NCBI GenBank assembly: GCA_902167325.1
Contig: LR632930.1
Location: 2,480,001-2,544,000 of the forward strand
Source of the DNA: Chitinophaga pinensis
Lineage (GTDB): Bacteria; Bacteroidota; Bacteroidia; Chitinophagales; Chitinophagaceae
DNA length: 64,000 nucleotides
Reading direction: 5' to 3'
Part shown: piece by piece, positions 42,600-50,919 of the stretch
How the letters are laid out: every line of letters starts with the position of its first letter
Numbering within the stretch: the first letter of the stretch is position 1
Made by a program: the position numbers and the translations under genes
The notes under the pieces: model-generated
What the model was told of the DNA's origin: nothing
The model's input: only the letters and a program-made list of their open reading frames with translations
The model's database searches: none

Positions 42600-43646
42600 A
42601 TGATGCATCGGATAAAAGCCATCTGCTGGATTTTGCTCCTTTGCCCGGCCCTCTGCCGCGCACAGGATAAGGGCATATTAAAGTGGCTCAGGACTGAAAA
42701 CGATAGTGTATATGTCCAGGACCTGTCGCGCGACCTCACAGTACGCCTCTATGGCTCCCGCAAGTACAATTACTACGATATGCACGATCGTAAGCTGGAT
42801 GAAGAGGTGCTTTACCGCCCCAATGCCAATAACAACGTAGGCGTGGGCTTCAACTACAAATTCATTGGTCTCAATCTCGGCTTCAACCTTCCATTCATTA
42901 ACAACGACAATGACAAATACGGCAAAACGAAATATCTCGATTTGCAGACACATCTCTACACCCGTAAGCTGGTCGTGGATTTTTACGGGCAATATTACCA
43001 GGGTTATTACAAAGGTGAAACCAAGCGTTTTTTCGATAACGCCCTTTCCGTGAAGGCAGCCGGCATCCGCCCGGATATCATCAATACCAATATTGGGCTG
43101 CACGCGCAGTACATTTTCAATGATAAGCGCTTCTCTTACCGTGCGGCATTTTTACAGAACGAATATCAGAAGAAGAGTGCTGGTTCGCCATTGGTGGGAG
43201 CGGAGATCTTTGCATGGCAGATGCGGGGCGATTCTGCATTGGTTCCGGCAGAGCCACGGGGAGATGGTTTTTATGAAGGCATGCCTTTCACCCGGTCGAG
43301 CAACATAAGCCTTGCATTAAACGGAGGATACGCTTATACGCTGGTGATCGCTAAGCACTTTTTCATCACCGGTTCACTCGCCATTGCAGCAGGGGTAAAC
43401 CGTTCAGTATTTGCTTTTAACGATGGCAGTGGTAAAGCGCATGGTTTTGGATGGCAGCTAAATAGTACCCTGCGCATAGCGGCGGGTTATAATTCCCCTA
43501 AATACTATGTGGGAGTGCATTATGTAGATATCTCCACGCGCGGCAGCGCGCCTGTGGCCAGGGCTTATCAGACCTTTGGCGCAGGTAATCTCCGGTTCAG
43601 TATCGTGCGCCGGTTCGGGCTGAAGAAGCCACTCTTCGGATCATAA
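42600..43646 (+). CDS. DUF4421 family outer-membrane protein
   Basis: A 348-residue exported protein with a signal peptide (about 1-20: RIKAICWILLLCPALCRAQ) and many alternating, aromatic-rich strands typical of a beta-barrel. Examples are NVGVGFNYKFIGLNLGFNLP and LVVDFYGQYYQGYYKG. It ends with a strand-like terminus NLRFSIVRRFGLK. The pattern fits DUF4421, a Bacteroidota family without assigned function. The double ATG at 42600/42603 is the first that gives a signal peptide. Its stop overlaps the stop of the convergent HD-hydrolase gene by 6 nt. Confidence 0.8.
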   Translation: MMHRIKAICWILLLCPALCRAQDKGILKWLRTENDSVYVQDLSRDLTVRLYGSRKYNYYDMHDRKLDEEVLYRPNANNNVGVGFNYKFIGLNLGFNLPFINNDNDKYGKTKYLDLQTHLYTRKLVVDFYGQYYQGYYKGETKRFFDNALSVKAAGIRPDIINTNIGLHAQYIFNDKRFSYRAAFLQNEYQKKSAGSPLVGAEIFAWQMRGDSALVPAEPRGDGFYEGMPFTRSSNISLALNGGYAYTLVIAKHFFITGSLAIAAGVNRSVFAFNDGSGKAHGFGWQLNSTLRIAAGYNSPKYYVGVHYVDISTRGSAPVARAYQTFGAGNLRFSIVRRFGLKKPLFGS

Positions 43647-44270
43647 TTTTTCCAGTTCTCTTTCCAGGTTTTGCCTTGCCCGCAGCTCGTATTGCCCGCG
43701 GAAAAGCTCCGTGCGGTAAATGTGCGGCATGGAGAGAAAGTGCTGTAATACTTTGATGCGGCCATTGCGGTATTCCAGCCACGAATACATCCGGTATTCC
43801 CGCCGGATGTTTTTGGCATAGAGTTTATACCGATCGGGCGTGGCGGCAAGTATGGCAAGGTCAAAGTCGAGTAAATAATCCAGATCAGGATCGGAGAGGG
43901 CGGGCTGATGCCCCGCAGTGGCTAATATATAGCTGTAAACCTTCTCCTGGCGCTCAACAGGAGCGCCGGCCTTCCGGAGGTAGAAGATAGCCTCTTCTGC
44001 GCTCTTAAGCTCGTTATCGTTGCGTTTGGGCTGGTAAACGCTGTCGTGAAAGTAAATAGCGAAAAGCAGGGAGTCATTGTCTACGATCAGCGAAGCATAC
44101 TGATGTTGGAGGGCAAGGAGGTCGGTAAGATGATCCAGGTTGTGATAATGCCGACCGAAAGTGGAATACTGCAGGATGAGCCGGTCGATCTCATGACGTG
44201 CCGTGGCAGCAGGGCTTCCGCACCGTTGATTAAGCGTCAGCCAGTGTTTCCTGATAGCGTCTGGTTGCAT
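43641..44270 (-). CDS. HD-superfamily predicted metal-dependent phosphohydrolase (COG4339-like)
   Basis: A 209-residue helical protein. The metal-binding pattern is HYHNLDHL (about 41-48) and FAIYFHDSVYQP (about 70-81, the HD pair), followed by ELKSAEEA and a later DFDLAILAA. This is the arrangement of the small HD-domain proteins of the COG4339 group, for which no substrate is established. I start at the ATG at 44270; a TTG ten codons upstream would place the start next to the aconitase terminator. It is convergent with the DUF4421 gene. Confidence 0.83.
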   Translation of the reverse strand: MQPDAIRKHWLTLNQRCGSPAATARHEIDRLILQYSTFGRHYHNLDHLTDLLALQHQYASLIVDNDSLLFAIYFHDSVYQPKRNDNELKSAEEAIFYLRKAGAPVERQEKVYSYILATAGHQPALSDPDLDYLLDFDLAILAATPDRYKLYAKNIRREYRMYSWLEYRNGRIKVLQHFLSMPHIYRTELFRGQYELRARQNLERELEKL

Positions 44271-44303
44271 AGCCGCGGGATTTTGGGATATTTGGAACAA
44301 AAA

Positions 44304-44333
44304 ACAGGCCGTTCCCGGAAAGGAACGGCCTGT
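44304..44333 (-). terminator. Terminator of the aconitase gene
   Basis: ACAGGCCGTTCC (44304-44315) pairs perfectly with GGAACGGCCTGT (44322-44333), loop CGGAAA. On the minus strand the stem is followed by TTTT (after the stem's closing T), then G. It lies between aconitase and the HD-hydrolase gene. Confidence 0.9.
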
Positions 44334-44356
44334 AATATATGCTTTTCAGCGAGTAT

Positions 44357-46627
44357 TTATTTTGCCGCTGCGAACTGGGCGCGGATCACGTTCAGCGCAC
44401 CGCCAGATTTAAACCATTCGATCTGCTGCTGGTTGTAGGTGTGGTTCACGGTGATGGCATCCTTAGAGCCGTCTTTGTGGTTGAATACTACCGTCAGCGT
44501 AGAGCCGGGTGTGAATTCGGTAAGGCCCACGATGTCGATCACATCATCTTCCTGGATCTTCTCGTAATCATCTTTATCGGCAAAGGTCAGCGCAAGCATC
44601 CCTTGTTTCTTCAGGTTGGTTTCGTGGATACGCGCGAAAGATTTCACGAGGATAGCACGAACACCGAGGTGACGCGGCTCCATGGCAGCGTGCTCGCGGC
44701 TGGAACCTTCACCATAGTTTTCATCACCCACAACAACGGAACCGATGTTAGCGGCTTTATAAGCACGCTGCGTAGCAGGTACTGCGCCATATTCGCCGGT
44801 CAGCTGGTTCTTCACGGTGTCGGTTTTGTCGTTAAACGCATTCAACGCACCGATGAGCATGTTGTTGGAGATATTGTCCAGGTGGCCGCGGTATTTCAAC
44901 CAGGGACCTGCCATGGAAATGTGGTCGGTAGTACACTTGCCTTTGGCTTTGATGAGGAGTTTCAGTCCTTTCAGGTCGGTACCTTCCCATGCTTTGAATG
45001 CTTCCAGCAGCTGGAGGCGGTCGGAAGAAGGAGATACTACTACCTGAACACCGGTACCGTCTTCAGCAGGAGCCTGGTAGCCGGCATCTTTCACTTCGAA
45101 GCCTTGTGGAGGCAGTTCATAACCTTTAGGCTCGTCGAGTTTCACTTCCTGACCATCACGGTTCTTCAGCTTATCGGTCAGCGGGTTGAAGGTGAGGCTG
45201 CCGGCGATAGCCAGTGCAGTCACGATCTCGGGCGATGCCACGAAAGCATGGGTAGAAGCCAGACCGTCGTTACGCTTGGCGAAGTTACGGTTGAAGGAAG
45301 TGATGATGGAGTTTTTGCGGTTAGGATCATCGATATGACGAGCCCATTGACCAATACAGGGACCGCAGGCGTTTGCCAGTACCACACCGCCGATCTGATC
45401 GAAGGTGGCGAGCAGACCATCTCTTTCGATGGTGTAGCGTACCAGTTCGGAACCGGGAGTGATGGTGAATTCGGAATGTACTTCCAGGTTTTTATCGATA
45501 GCCTGTTTCGCCAGAGATGCGGAACGGGAAATATCTTCGTAAGAAGAGTTGGTGCAGGAACCGATGAGAGCTACTTCCAGCTTTTCGGGCCAGTTGTTTT
45601 CTTTAACAGCCTGCGCGAATTTGGAGATAGGCCATGCCAGATCCGGCGTGAAGGGACCGTTTACATATGGCTCCAGTTCGTCGAGATTGATCTCGATCAC
45701 CTGATCATAGAATTTGGAAGGATCAGCAGCCACTGCATCGTCAGGACGGAGGTGCTCACGCACGCCGTCTGCGAGGGCAGCTACTTCAGTACGGCCGGTA
45801 ACTTTCAGGTAGTCAGCCATACGGGAATCGTACGCGAAAACGGAGCAGGTAGCGCCGATCTCTGCACCCATGTTACAGATAGTGCCTTTACCGGTAGCGC
45901 TCATGGAGTCGGCACCTTCGCCGAAGTATTCCACGATGCAGCCGGTGCCGCCTTTCACGGTGAGGATACCGGCAACGCGAAGGATCACGTCTTTCGGAGA
46001 AGCCCAGCCGCTCAGTTTACCGGTCAGTTTCACACCGATCAGTTTAGGCATTTTCAGCTCCCATGCAAGGCCTGCCATTACATCTACCGCGTCAGCACCG
46101 CCAACGCCGATGGCCAGCATACCCAGACCGCCCGCGTTGGGGGTGTGAGAGTCTGTACCGATCATCATACCGCCGGGGAACGCGTAGTTCTCCAGCACTA
46201 CCTGGTGAATAATACCAGCGCCGGGTTTCCAGAAACCGATGCCGTATTTGTCGGATATAGAAGAGAGGAAATCGTAAACTTCTTTGTTAGTGTCGATAGC
46301 GGCAGCAAGGTCCTGCGTTGCACCTGTTTTCGCCTGGATCAGGTGATCGCAGTGAACGGTAGACGGAACGGCAACCTGATCTCGGCCACAGGTCATGAAT
46401 TGCAGCAAAGCCATCTGCGCGGTTGCATCCTGCATGGCTACACGGTCCGGAGCAAATTCCACATAGGATTTCCCTCTTTCGTAAGGTGTAGTAGTCGGTT
46501 CATACAAATGCGCGTAAAGGATCTTTTCTGCCAGTGTAAGCGGCCGGCCCAACATCTTACGGGTAGCTTCCACTTTACCCGGGAGTGCCGCATACAATTT
46601 TTTAATCATGTCAATATCAAACACCAT
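44357..46627 (-). CDS. Aconitate hydratase (mitochondrial-type)
   Basis: A 756-residue iron-sulfur enzyme of the TCA cycle (citrate to isocitrate). Cluster ligands are visible in [12 protein letters not shown] and, 60-70 residues later, in ACGPCIGQW. The substrate-binding [30 protein letters not shown] is near 155-185. The C-terminal swivel domain (about 590-756) carries [18 protein letters not shown]. The length and the early [18 protein letters not shown] block match the mitochondrial-type aconitase found in Bacteroidota, not the longer AcnA or AcnB. It is transcribed alone, with a terminator behind it. Confidence 0.95.
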   Translation of the reverse strand: MVFDIDMIKKLYAALPGKVEATRKMLGRPLTLAEKILYAHLYEPTTTPYERGKSYVEFAPDRVAMQDATAQMALLQFMTCGRDQVAVPSTVHCDHLIQAKTGATQDLAAAIDTNKEVYDFLSSISDKYGIGFWKPGAGIIHQVVLENYAFPGGMMIGTDSHTPNAGGLGMLAIGVGGADAVDVMAGLAWELKMPKLIGVKLTGKLSGWASPKDVILRVAGILTVKGGTGCIVEYFGEGADSMSATGKGTICNMGAEIGATCSVFAYDSRMADYLKVTGRTEVAALADGVREHLRPDDAVAADPSKFYDQVIEINLDELEPYVNGPFTPDLAWPISKFAQAVKENNWPEKLEVALIGSCTNSSYEDISRSASLAKQAIDKNLEVHSEFTITPGSELVRYTIERDGLLATFDQIGGVVLANACGPCIGQWARHIDDPNRKNSIITSFNRNFAKRNDGLASTHAFVASPEIVTALAIAGSLTFNPLTDKLKNRDGQEVKLDEPKGYELPPQGFEVKDAGYQAPAEDGTGVQVVVSPSSDRLQLLEAFKAWEGTDLKGLKLLIKAKGKCTTDHISMAGPWLKYRGHLDNISNNMLIGALNAFNDKTDTVKNQLTGEYGAVPATQRAYKAANIGSVVVGDENYGEGSSREHAAMEPRHLGVRAILVKSFARIHETNLKKQGMLALTFADKDDYEKIQEDDVIDIVGLTEFTPGSTLTVVFNHKDGSKDAITVNHTYNQQQIEWFKSGGALNVIRAQFAAAK

Positions 46628-46670
46628 GGAAATAAATAATTTAAGAGCGGTTACATTAAAATTTGCACGG

Positions 46671-46678
46671 CGAAGTTA
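46671..46678 (-). promoter_or_regulatory. -7 promoter box of the aconitase gene
   Basis: Minus-strand TAACTTCG differs by one base from TAnnTTTG. It is followed by CCGTGCAAA, the same start-site sequence seen after the kdsA -7 box. The leader would be about 35-40 nt. Confidence 0.4.
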
Positions 46679-46732
46679 AACATTTTCAGACTTTTTTTAA
46701 AGTTAAAACTCTTGTTAACGATGCCAAATTCA

Positions 46733-46764
46733 TTTGTTAAATTTGCTGGATTGTAATAAATTTG
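46733..46764 (+). promoter_or_regulatory. Promoter of the PspC gene (-33 TTTG, -7 TAAATTTG)
   Basis: TTTG (46733-46736), a 20-nt spacer and TAAATTTG (46757-46764) fit the Bacteroidota primary sigma consensus well. The box ends 4 nt before the ATG, so the mRNA is probably leaderless or nearly so. Confidence 0.6.
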
Positions 46765-46768
46765 ATAT

Positions 46769-46990
46769 ATGAATAAGGTCAAAGATTTTGTTGAGTGGAA
46801 GTCCTTTGGCGTTTGTACCGCCATTGGGGAGAAGCTTGGCATCGCCACGTCCCGCATCCGTATTTTCTTTATCTACGCCACCTTCCTCGCAATGGGCTCA
46901 CCCCTCATCGTGTACATGATCCTGGCTTTCTGGATGAATATCAAAAACTACATCACCAACGCCCGCAGAAACCCCCTCAGGTACCTCTAA
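46769..46990 (+). CDS. PspC domain protein
   Basis: A 73-residue membrane protein formed by one PspC domain: the amphipathic start FVEWKSFGVCTAIGEKLGIATSRIRIFFIY leads into a hydrophobic helix (about 31-55, ATFLAMGSPLIVYMILAFWM). PspC proteins belong to the envelope-stress response in proteobacteria. In Bacteroidota they are often stand-alone or fused to regulators, and the role is not defined. Divergent from aconitase. Confidence 0.88.
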   Translation: MNKVKDFVEWKSFGVCTAIGEKLGIATSRIRIFFIYATFLAMGSPLIVYMILAFWMNIKNYITNARRNPLRYL

Positions 46991-47110
46991 CCCCACAGCC
47001 CCATTACTTTTTTTTAAAATATTTCAATGCTTCGTTAAACTTTCCCGGTTTGATCCCATCAAAGATGTAAGAGTGACCTAACAATGCTCGAACCATTAAA
47101 CAACATCAAG

Positions 47111-47920
47111 ATGAGAAAAACCTGGAAAAACCTCGCTCTCGGCACCCTTATGCTGGGCGGCATCACCACCCTGGCAGCCTGTTCCGATTCAGATTCCAAC
47201 GGCGCACCCGAGAAAGCACGTCTTCAGATCTCCCTTACGGACGATCCGGGAGATTATGCCGAAGTTTGGATCGACGTGAAAGAGATCCGCATCAATGGCT
47301 CCGATGCCGATGATCAGAACTGGGTACCCCTGCCCGGAGTTAAAGCCGGCGCATACAACCTGCTGGATCTTGTGAATGATAAAGACACGCTGTTGGTGGA
47401 TGCAGAGATCCCCACCGGCAAACTCTCCCAGATCCGCCTTGTACTCGGAGATAACAACTACCTGATTACCAACGAAGGAGAGCGCATCGCCCTCACTACT
47501 CCCAGCGCCCAGCAATCCGGCCTTAAACTGAACATCCACCAGCCCGTGATCGGTGGCATCATCAACAAGCTCACCCTCGACTTTGACGTGGCCAAATCCA
47601 TCGTAAAGGCAGGTAACAGCGGCAAATACATCCTGAAACCTGTTATCCGCGCCGTGCTCGAAGCCGTAGGCGGTAATATCCGCGGCGGTGTATTGCCGGA
47701 TAGCGTGCAGACTGCTGTACTCGCCATTGTGGGTACAGACACCGTTGCCAGTACCTATTCGCTGAACGGAGGCTACCTCCTGCGCGGCATCCCTGCAGGT
47801 GCTTATAACCTTCACTTCCTCCCTACAGACACTAATTTCCTGCCCGCCGTTAAATTAGGCGTGCCGGTGGTACTCGGCCAGATCACTACCGTAGATACGG
47901 TTAAGCTGGCACACAAATAA
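47111..47920 (+). CDS. DUF4382 lipoprotein
   Basis: A 269-residue lipoprotein with leader MRKTWKNLALGTLMLGG and lipobox LAAC (about 23-26). The DUF4382 domain follows: ARLQISLTDDPGDYAEVWIDVKEIRIN (about 36-62), then GAYNLLDLVNDKDTLL and an SQIRLVLGDNNYL strand. The C-terminal 90 residues form a second small beta domain of carboxypeptidase-regulatory look (GGYLLRGIPAGAYNLHFLPT). Function unknown; probably a surface or periplasmic beta-sandwich protein. I prefer the ATG at 47111, since it gives a compact lipoprotein signal; an ATG at 47084 is also in frame. A 15-bp palindrome TTTGATCCCATCAAA lies upstream at 47049-47063. Confidence 0.85.
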   Translation: MRKTWKNLALGTLMLGGITTLAACSDSDSNGAPEKARLQISLTDDPGDYAEVWIDVKEIRINGSDADDQNWVPLPGVKAGAYNLLDLVNDKDTLLVDAEIPTGKLSQIRLVLGDNNYLITNEGERIALTTPSAQQSGLKLNIHQPVIGGIINKLTLDFDVAKSIVKAGNSGKYILKPVIRAVLEAVGGNIRGGVLPDSVQTAVLAIVGTDTVASTYSLNGGYLLRGIPAGAYNLHFLPTDTNFLPAVKLGVPVVLGQITTVDTVKLAHK

Positions 47921-47957
47921 AGATTCCAGCGGTTTCCGCCGCAATGATTCCCGATAC

Positions 47958-47990
47958 AGCGGGGCTGCCTTCAGGTGGTCCCGCTTTTTT
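47958..47990 (+). terminator. Terminator of the DUF4382 gene
   Basis: AGCGGGGCTGCC (47958-47969) pairs with GGTGGTCCCGCT (47974-47985) including G-U pairs, loop TTCA, followed by six T (47985-47990). Confidence 0.82.
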
Positions 47991-48071
47991 ATGTCCCTCC
48001 TCCGGGCTTCTCCCCAATTCCATTCCGGGCTTCAGGCAGGTTGCTGCCATCCTTCAGCTTGTTTGTCATAA

Positions 48072-48148
48072 GTATGTAACAGGCTTGTTTCAGGTATATC
48101 CTATCTGAAACCTGCCTGTAGCCTCGCTGTTACATGGCTTCAAAATGG
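48072..48148. repeat. Possible third 11-nt-period inverted array (degenerate)
   Basis: Left: GTATGTAACAG (48072-48082) and GCTTGTTTCAG (48083-48093). Centre: GTATATCCTAT (48094-48104). Right: CTGAAACCTGC (48105-48115), CTGTAGCCTCG (48116-48126), CTGTTACATGG (48127-48137), CTTCAAAATGG (48138-48148). The reverse complement of each left unit matches a right unit at 9 of 11 positions. Architecture recalls the elements at 557-676 and 56002-56120 but has fewer clear units. Confidence 0.45.
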
Positions 48149-48240
48149 TGGCTGGCAGGGGATAGTCCGGAGTCTTGTCAAAAAATGGGAGGGAGGTCGG
48201 GAAAGTGCAAGTCTTGGCCGGGATGGAAGGCAAAAAAGAA

Positions 48241-48266
48241 GGGTGGCTGAATATGATCAGCCACCC
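48241..48266 (-). terminator. Terminator of the 131-residue hypothetical gene
   Basis: GGGTGGCTGA (48241-48250) pairs perfectly with TCAGCCACCC (48257-48266), loop ATATGA. Minus-strand continuation is TTCTTTTTTG; the plus side is followed by CTTTTAT, so some activity in both directions is possible. Confidence 0.85.
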
Positions 48267-48291
48267 CTTTTATGCATAAGAAGGATTTGTA

Positions 48292-48687
48292 TTATTCGAG
48301 ATGGAAGAGAGTCATTCCAGCATAATGGTTCTGTAATTGATGCACCATGATGGCTCCGGGGATGTTCCGCGTTTCGTCGCGGTAATGGAGGATGGTGCGG
48401 GGATCGCTGCCGTATTGGAGCGTAATTGAGAATGGACCGCGGACGTAAGTTTCCGCCGCACCGTTAACAGTAGCTTCCTCCGCCTTTTTGAATTTCAGTT
48501 TAACCAGGTGCTCAGTGGTGAGCGGAATGGGAAAGAGTTCGGCCGGTTCATACCAGTTCTCCTGGTTGGTCAGTACACAGGCCTGGCCCAGCTCACGGTC
48601 TACCTGCAAGACCTTCCCTTCTCTTAACTGTTCCTCAAATTGTGCCAGCACGAGATCGCCTGTCTTTAAATCATGCAAATGAATCAT
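48292..48687 (-). CDS. Hypothetical protein, 131 residues
   Basis: A protein I do not recognise. It is cytoplasmic (no signal peptide), starts MIHLHDLKTGDLVLAQFEEQ, a short SH3-like or KOW-like beta start, and then has REGKVLQVDRELGQACVLTN, which looks like a small beta-barrel fold. The middle part is charged (VKLKFKKAEEA). The ATG at 48687 is chosen; the upstream continuation starts only with TTG and adds low-quality sequence. It stands alone between two terminators, with a weak -7 candidate (TAAGTTTT on the minus strand at 48709-48716). Confidence 0.75.
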   Translation of the reverse strand: MIHLHDLKTGDLVLAQFEEQLREGKVLQVDRELGQACVLTNQENWYEPAELFPIPLTTEHLVKLKFKKAEEATVNGAAETYVRGPFSITLQYGSDPRTILHYRDETRNIPGAIMVHQLQNHYAGMTLFHLE

Positions 48688-48774
48688 AGTGCGTTGTTTT
48701 TTGGGTTGAAAACTTAGCAATTCGAATCAGTGTGCTATGAATTTAATGGAAATCCGGGGAACTAAAAAGTAAAA

Positions 48775-48801
48775 AAGGCAGAACCACGGAGGCTCTGCCT
48801 T
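48775..48801 (-). terminator. Terminator of kdsA
   Basis: AAGGCAGA (48775-48782) pairs with TCTGCCTT (48794-48801) around ACCACGGAGGC, and the minus strand continues with four more T. Confidence 0.82.
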
Positions 48802-48823
48802 GTTATCGGTCAGTCGTTCGTAC

Positions 48824-49645
48824 TTATTTTTTATACACTGCTTCGCGGAGGCGGACAAGGTCTTCCAGCAATGGCTCCAGCAGATCGAGGCGGAGCATGT
48901 TGGCTCCGTCGGATTTGGCGCAGGCCGGATCTGGATGGGTTTCGATGAAAAGTCCGTCGGCCCCGGTAGCGATCGCCGCTTTGGCGATGGTACCAATCAT
49001 TTTAGGGTTACCGCCGGTGATGCCGCCGGGCTGGTTGGGCTGTTGCAGGGAGTGCGTGCAATCCATCACCACAGGTGCGCCCAGTCCTTTCATGATGGGG
49101 ATGTTACGGTAATCCACCACCAGGTCCTGGTAGCCGAAGGTAGTACCGCGCTCGGTAAGCAGCACATGATCATTACCCGCCTGTTGTATTTTTTCCACGG
49201 CAAATTTCATGGACTCACCGCTGAGAAACTGGCCTTTCTTCACGTTCACGAATTTACCGGTGTCGGCAGCAGCCAGCAAAATGTCTGTCTGGCGGCACAG
49301 GAATGCCGGTATCTGCAATACATCTACATATGCTGCGGCCATGGCAGCTTCTGCAGCGGAGTGGATATCAGAAGTAACGGGTACGTTGAAAGTTTTACCT
49401 ACTTTCTGCAGGAGGTCAAGCCCTTCCACATCACCGATGCCCGTGAAGGAATTGATGGAAGTACGGTTGGCCTTGCGGTAGGAGGCTTTGAACACATAAG
49501 AAATGTTCAGCCTTTTACACATGGCGGAAACCTTTTCTGCCACGCCCATCACCAGGTCTTCATCTTCGATCACGCAGGGACCTGCGATAAGGAAAAAGTT
49601 TTCAGGATGGTATTGTTCCTTGAACAGTGCTTTTAAAGTTTTCAT
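48824..49645 (-). CDS. kdsA: 3-deoxy-8-phosphooctulonate synthase (KDO-8-phosphate synthase)
   Basis: A 273-residue TIM-barrel aldolase that joins PEP and arabinose 5-phosphate, an early step to the KDO of lipopolysaccharide. Hallmarks are FFLIAGPCVIEDEDL near 17-31, VFKASYRKANRTS near 51-63, TDIHSAAEAAMAA near 92-104, LQIPAFLCRQTDIL, and the closing ETHPDPACAKSDGANML. The N-terminal Cys of the AGPCV motif and the Asp of SDGAN suggest checking whether it is metal-dependent. The length is normal. Transcribed alone. Confidence 0.95.
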   Translation of the reverse strand: MKTLKALFKEQYHPENFFLIAGPCVIEDEDLVMGVAEKVSAMCKRLNISYVFKASYRKANRTSINSFTGIGDVEGLDLLQKVGKTFNVPVTSDIHSAAEAAMAAAYVDVLQIPAFLCRQTDILLAAADTGKFVNVKKGQFLSGESMKFAVEKIQQAGNDHVLLTERGTTFGYQDLVVDYRNIPIMKGLGAPVVMDCTHSLQQPNQPGGITGGNPKMIGTIAKAAIATGADGLFIETHPDPACAKSDGANMLRLDLLEPLLEDLVRLREAVYKK

Positions 49646-49703
49646 TGCTATCGCTATTAGTCTGTTTATTCAATTCGAATGTGCCTTTCTCGTTTGCACG
49701 GCG

Positions 49704-49711
49704 CAAAATTA
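49704..49711 (-). promoter_or_regulatory. -7 promoter box of kdsA
   Basis: Minus-strand TAATTTTG is a perfect TAnnTTTG. Start would fall in the following CGCCGTGCAAAC, leaving a leader of about 50 nt. A -33 box is not clear. Confidence 0.5.
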
Positions 49712-49829
49712 GGCTTATTTCCCGACATGGCTGATGCAGCCGTTACGAAGTAAGGAGCACTTCAGGTAGAATTGTTATCGTATTGTCATTGTTTGAATGG
49801 GTAATTCCGGTAATATTGCGACTTGAAGC

Positions 49830-49837
49830 TAAATTTG
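49830..49837 (+). promoter_or_regulatory. -7 promoter box of the threonine-dehydrogenase-like gene
   Basis: TAAATTTG, a perfect match to TAnnTTTG, 25 nt before the ATG at 49863. No good -33 TTTG at the usual distance. Confidence 0.45.
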
Positions 49838-49862
49838 ACCTCTTATTTTATCAATCGGCAAT

Positions 49863-50819
49863 ATGAAGAAAGACAAGATACTGGTAATTGGCGCCTGCGG
49901 GCAGATCGGTGTGGAACTGACACTGGCCCTGCGCAAGATGTATGGAGACGCGAATGTGCTTGCATCCGACCTGCGGGAGGAGCATGAGCTGCTGAAGGGC
50001 ACGGGCCCCTACGTGTCGCTCGACGTGATGAACAAGGAGATGCTCCATGTGCTGGTGATCCGGCATAACATCACCCAGATCTATCTCCTGGCGGCCATCC
50101 TCAGCGCCACCGGCGAAAAGAACCCCCTGCTGGCCTGGAACATCAATATGGCCAGTCTCCTCAACGTACTCGATATCGCGAAGGAAGAAGGTCTCGATAA
50201 AATCTACTGGCCCAGCTCCATTGCCGTGTTCGGTCCCAATTCCCCGAAAGAGGATACGCCGCAGCACACTATCATTGAGCCTACCACCATCTACGGTATT
50301 TCTAAATTCGCCGGCGAGCGCTGGTGCGAGTATTACAATACACGGTACGGTATCGACGTGCGCTCCCTGCGCTACCCGGGCCTTATCAGTTACAAATCCG
50401 CCCCCGGCGGCGGTACCACCGATTATGCAGTGGAAATCTATCACGAAGCCCTCGAGGAAGGCAGTTATAAGTGCTTCCTGTCGGAAGATACTTATCTGCC
50501 CATGATGTATATGCCCGACGCTATCCGTGCCACCATCGAGCTGATGGAGGCCGACAGTGCGAAGATCTCCGTTCGTTCAGGGTACAACCTGTCCGGCATG
50601 AGCTTCTCGCCTAAAGAGATCGCCGGTGCCATCCGTGAACATATCCCCACTTTCTCCATCAGTTACGAGCCAGACTACCGGCAGCATATTGCCGACGGCT
50701 GGCCCAAAAGCATCAACGACGAACTGGCTTCCCGTGACTGGAACTGGAAGCCTGAATTCAACCTGGAGAAAATGACTGCCGATATGCTCAAAAACCTCAG
50801 GGTCCAGAAAGGCATGTAA
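49863..50819 (+). CDS. SDR-type L-threonine 3-dehydrogenase-like epimerase/dehydratase family protein
   Basis: A 318-residue extended SDR. The NAD motif GACGQIG is at about 10-16 (ILVIGACGQIGVELTLAL). The catalytic Tyr-x-x-x-Lys is in IYGISKFAGERW near 141-152, and PSSIAVFGP near 120 carries the Ser. The block RYPGLISYKSAPGGGTTDYAVEI (about 176-198) is typical of the NAD-dependent L-threonine 3-dehydrogenases of the SDR type, as in animals and several Bacteroidota. It would oxidise threonine to 2-amino-3-ketobutyrate. No kbl gene is adjacent, so the call rests on sequence. UDP-sugar epimerase activity is a less likely alternative. Confidence 0.83.
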   Translation: MKKDKILVIGACGQIGVELTLALRKMYGDANVLASDLREEHELLKGTGPYVSLDVMNKEMLHVLVIRHNITQIYLLAAILSATGEKNPLLAWNINMASLLNVLDIAKEEGLDKIYWPSSIAVFGPNSPKEDTPQHTIIEPTTIYGISKFAGERWCEYYNTRYGIDVRSLRYPGLISYKSAPGGGTTDYAVEIYHEALEEGSYKCFLSEDTYLPMMYMPDAIRATIELMEADSAKISVRSGYNLSGMSFSPKEIAGAIREHIPTFSISYEPDYRQHIADGWPKSINDELASRDWNWKPEFNLEKMTADMLKNLRVQKGM

Positions 50820-50847
50820 TCTCATTTTAACACTACTATAGGTTCGG

Positions 50848-50874
50848 CCCCGGCATTTCTGCCGGGGTTTTCTT
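50848..50874 (+). terminator. Terminator after the threonine-dehydrogenase-like gene
   Basis: CCCCGGCA (50848-50855) pairs with TGCCGGGG (50860-50867), loop TTTC, followed by TTTTCTT. Confidence 0.88.
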
Positions 50875-50887
50875 ATTATAAATAGAT

Positions 50888-50895
50888 TATATTTG
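50888..50895 (+). promoter_or_regulatory. -7 promoter box of the 537-residue protein gene
   Basis: TATATTTG is a perfect TAnnTTTG, 24 nt before the ATG at 50920. The T-run of the preceding terminator lies at the -33 position. Confidence 0.5.
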
Positions 50896-50919
50896 TGTCG
50901 GCCCTGCCAAACCAATCCT

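Larger units (their letters stand above)
47921..48291. other. Structured intergenic region
   Basis: A 371-bp gap without a convincing gene. It contains a terminator at each end (47958-47990 and 48241-48266) and, between them, many overlapping inverted repeats. Among these are CAGGCAGGTT (48033-48042) with AACCTGCCTG (48109-48118), ATGTAACAG (48074-48082) with CTGTTACAT (48127-48135), and the 11-nt-period candidate at 48072-48148. Confidence 0.6.

Noticed and set aside
44339..46639. Open frame of 766 codons on the plus strand
   Set aside because: It is exactly antisense to aconitase and its translation has no domain-like pattern. Strong codon bias of the true gene leaves the opposite frame free of stops.
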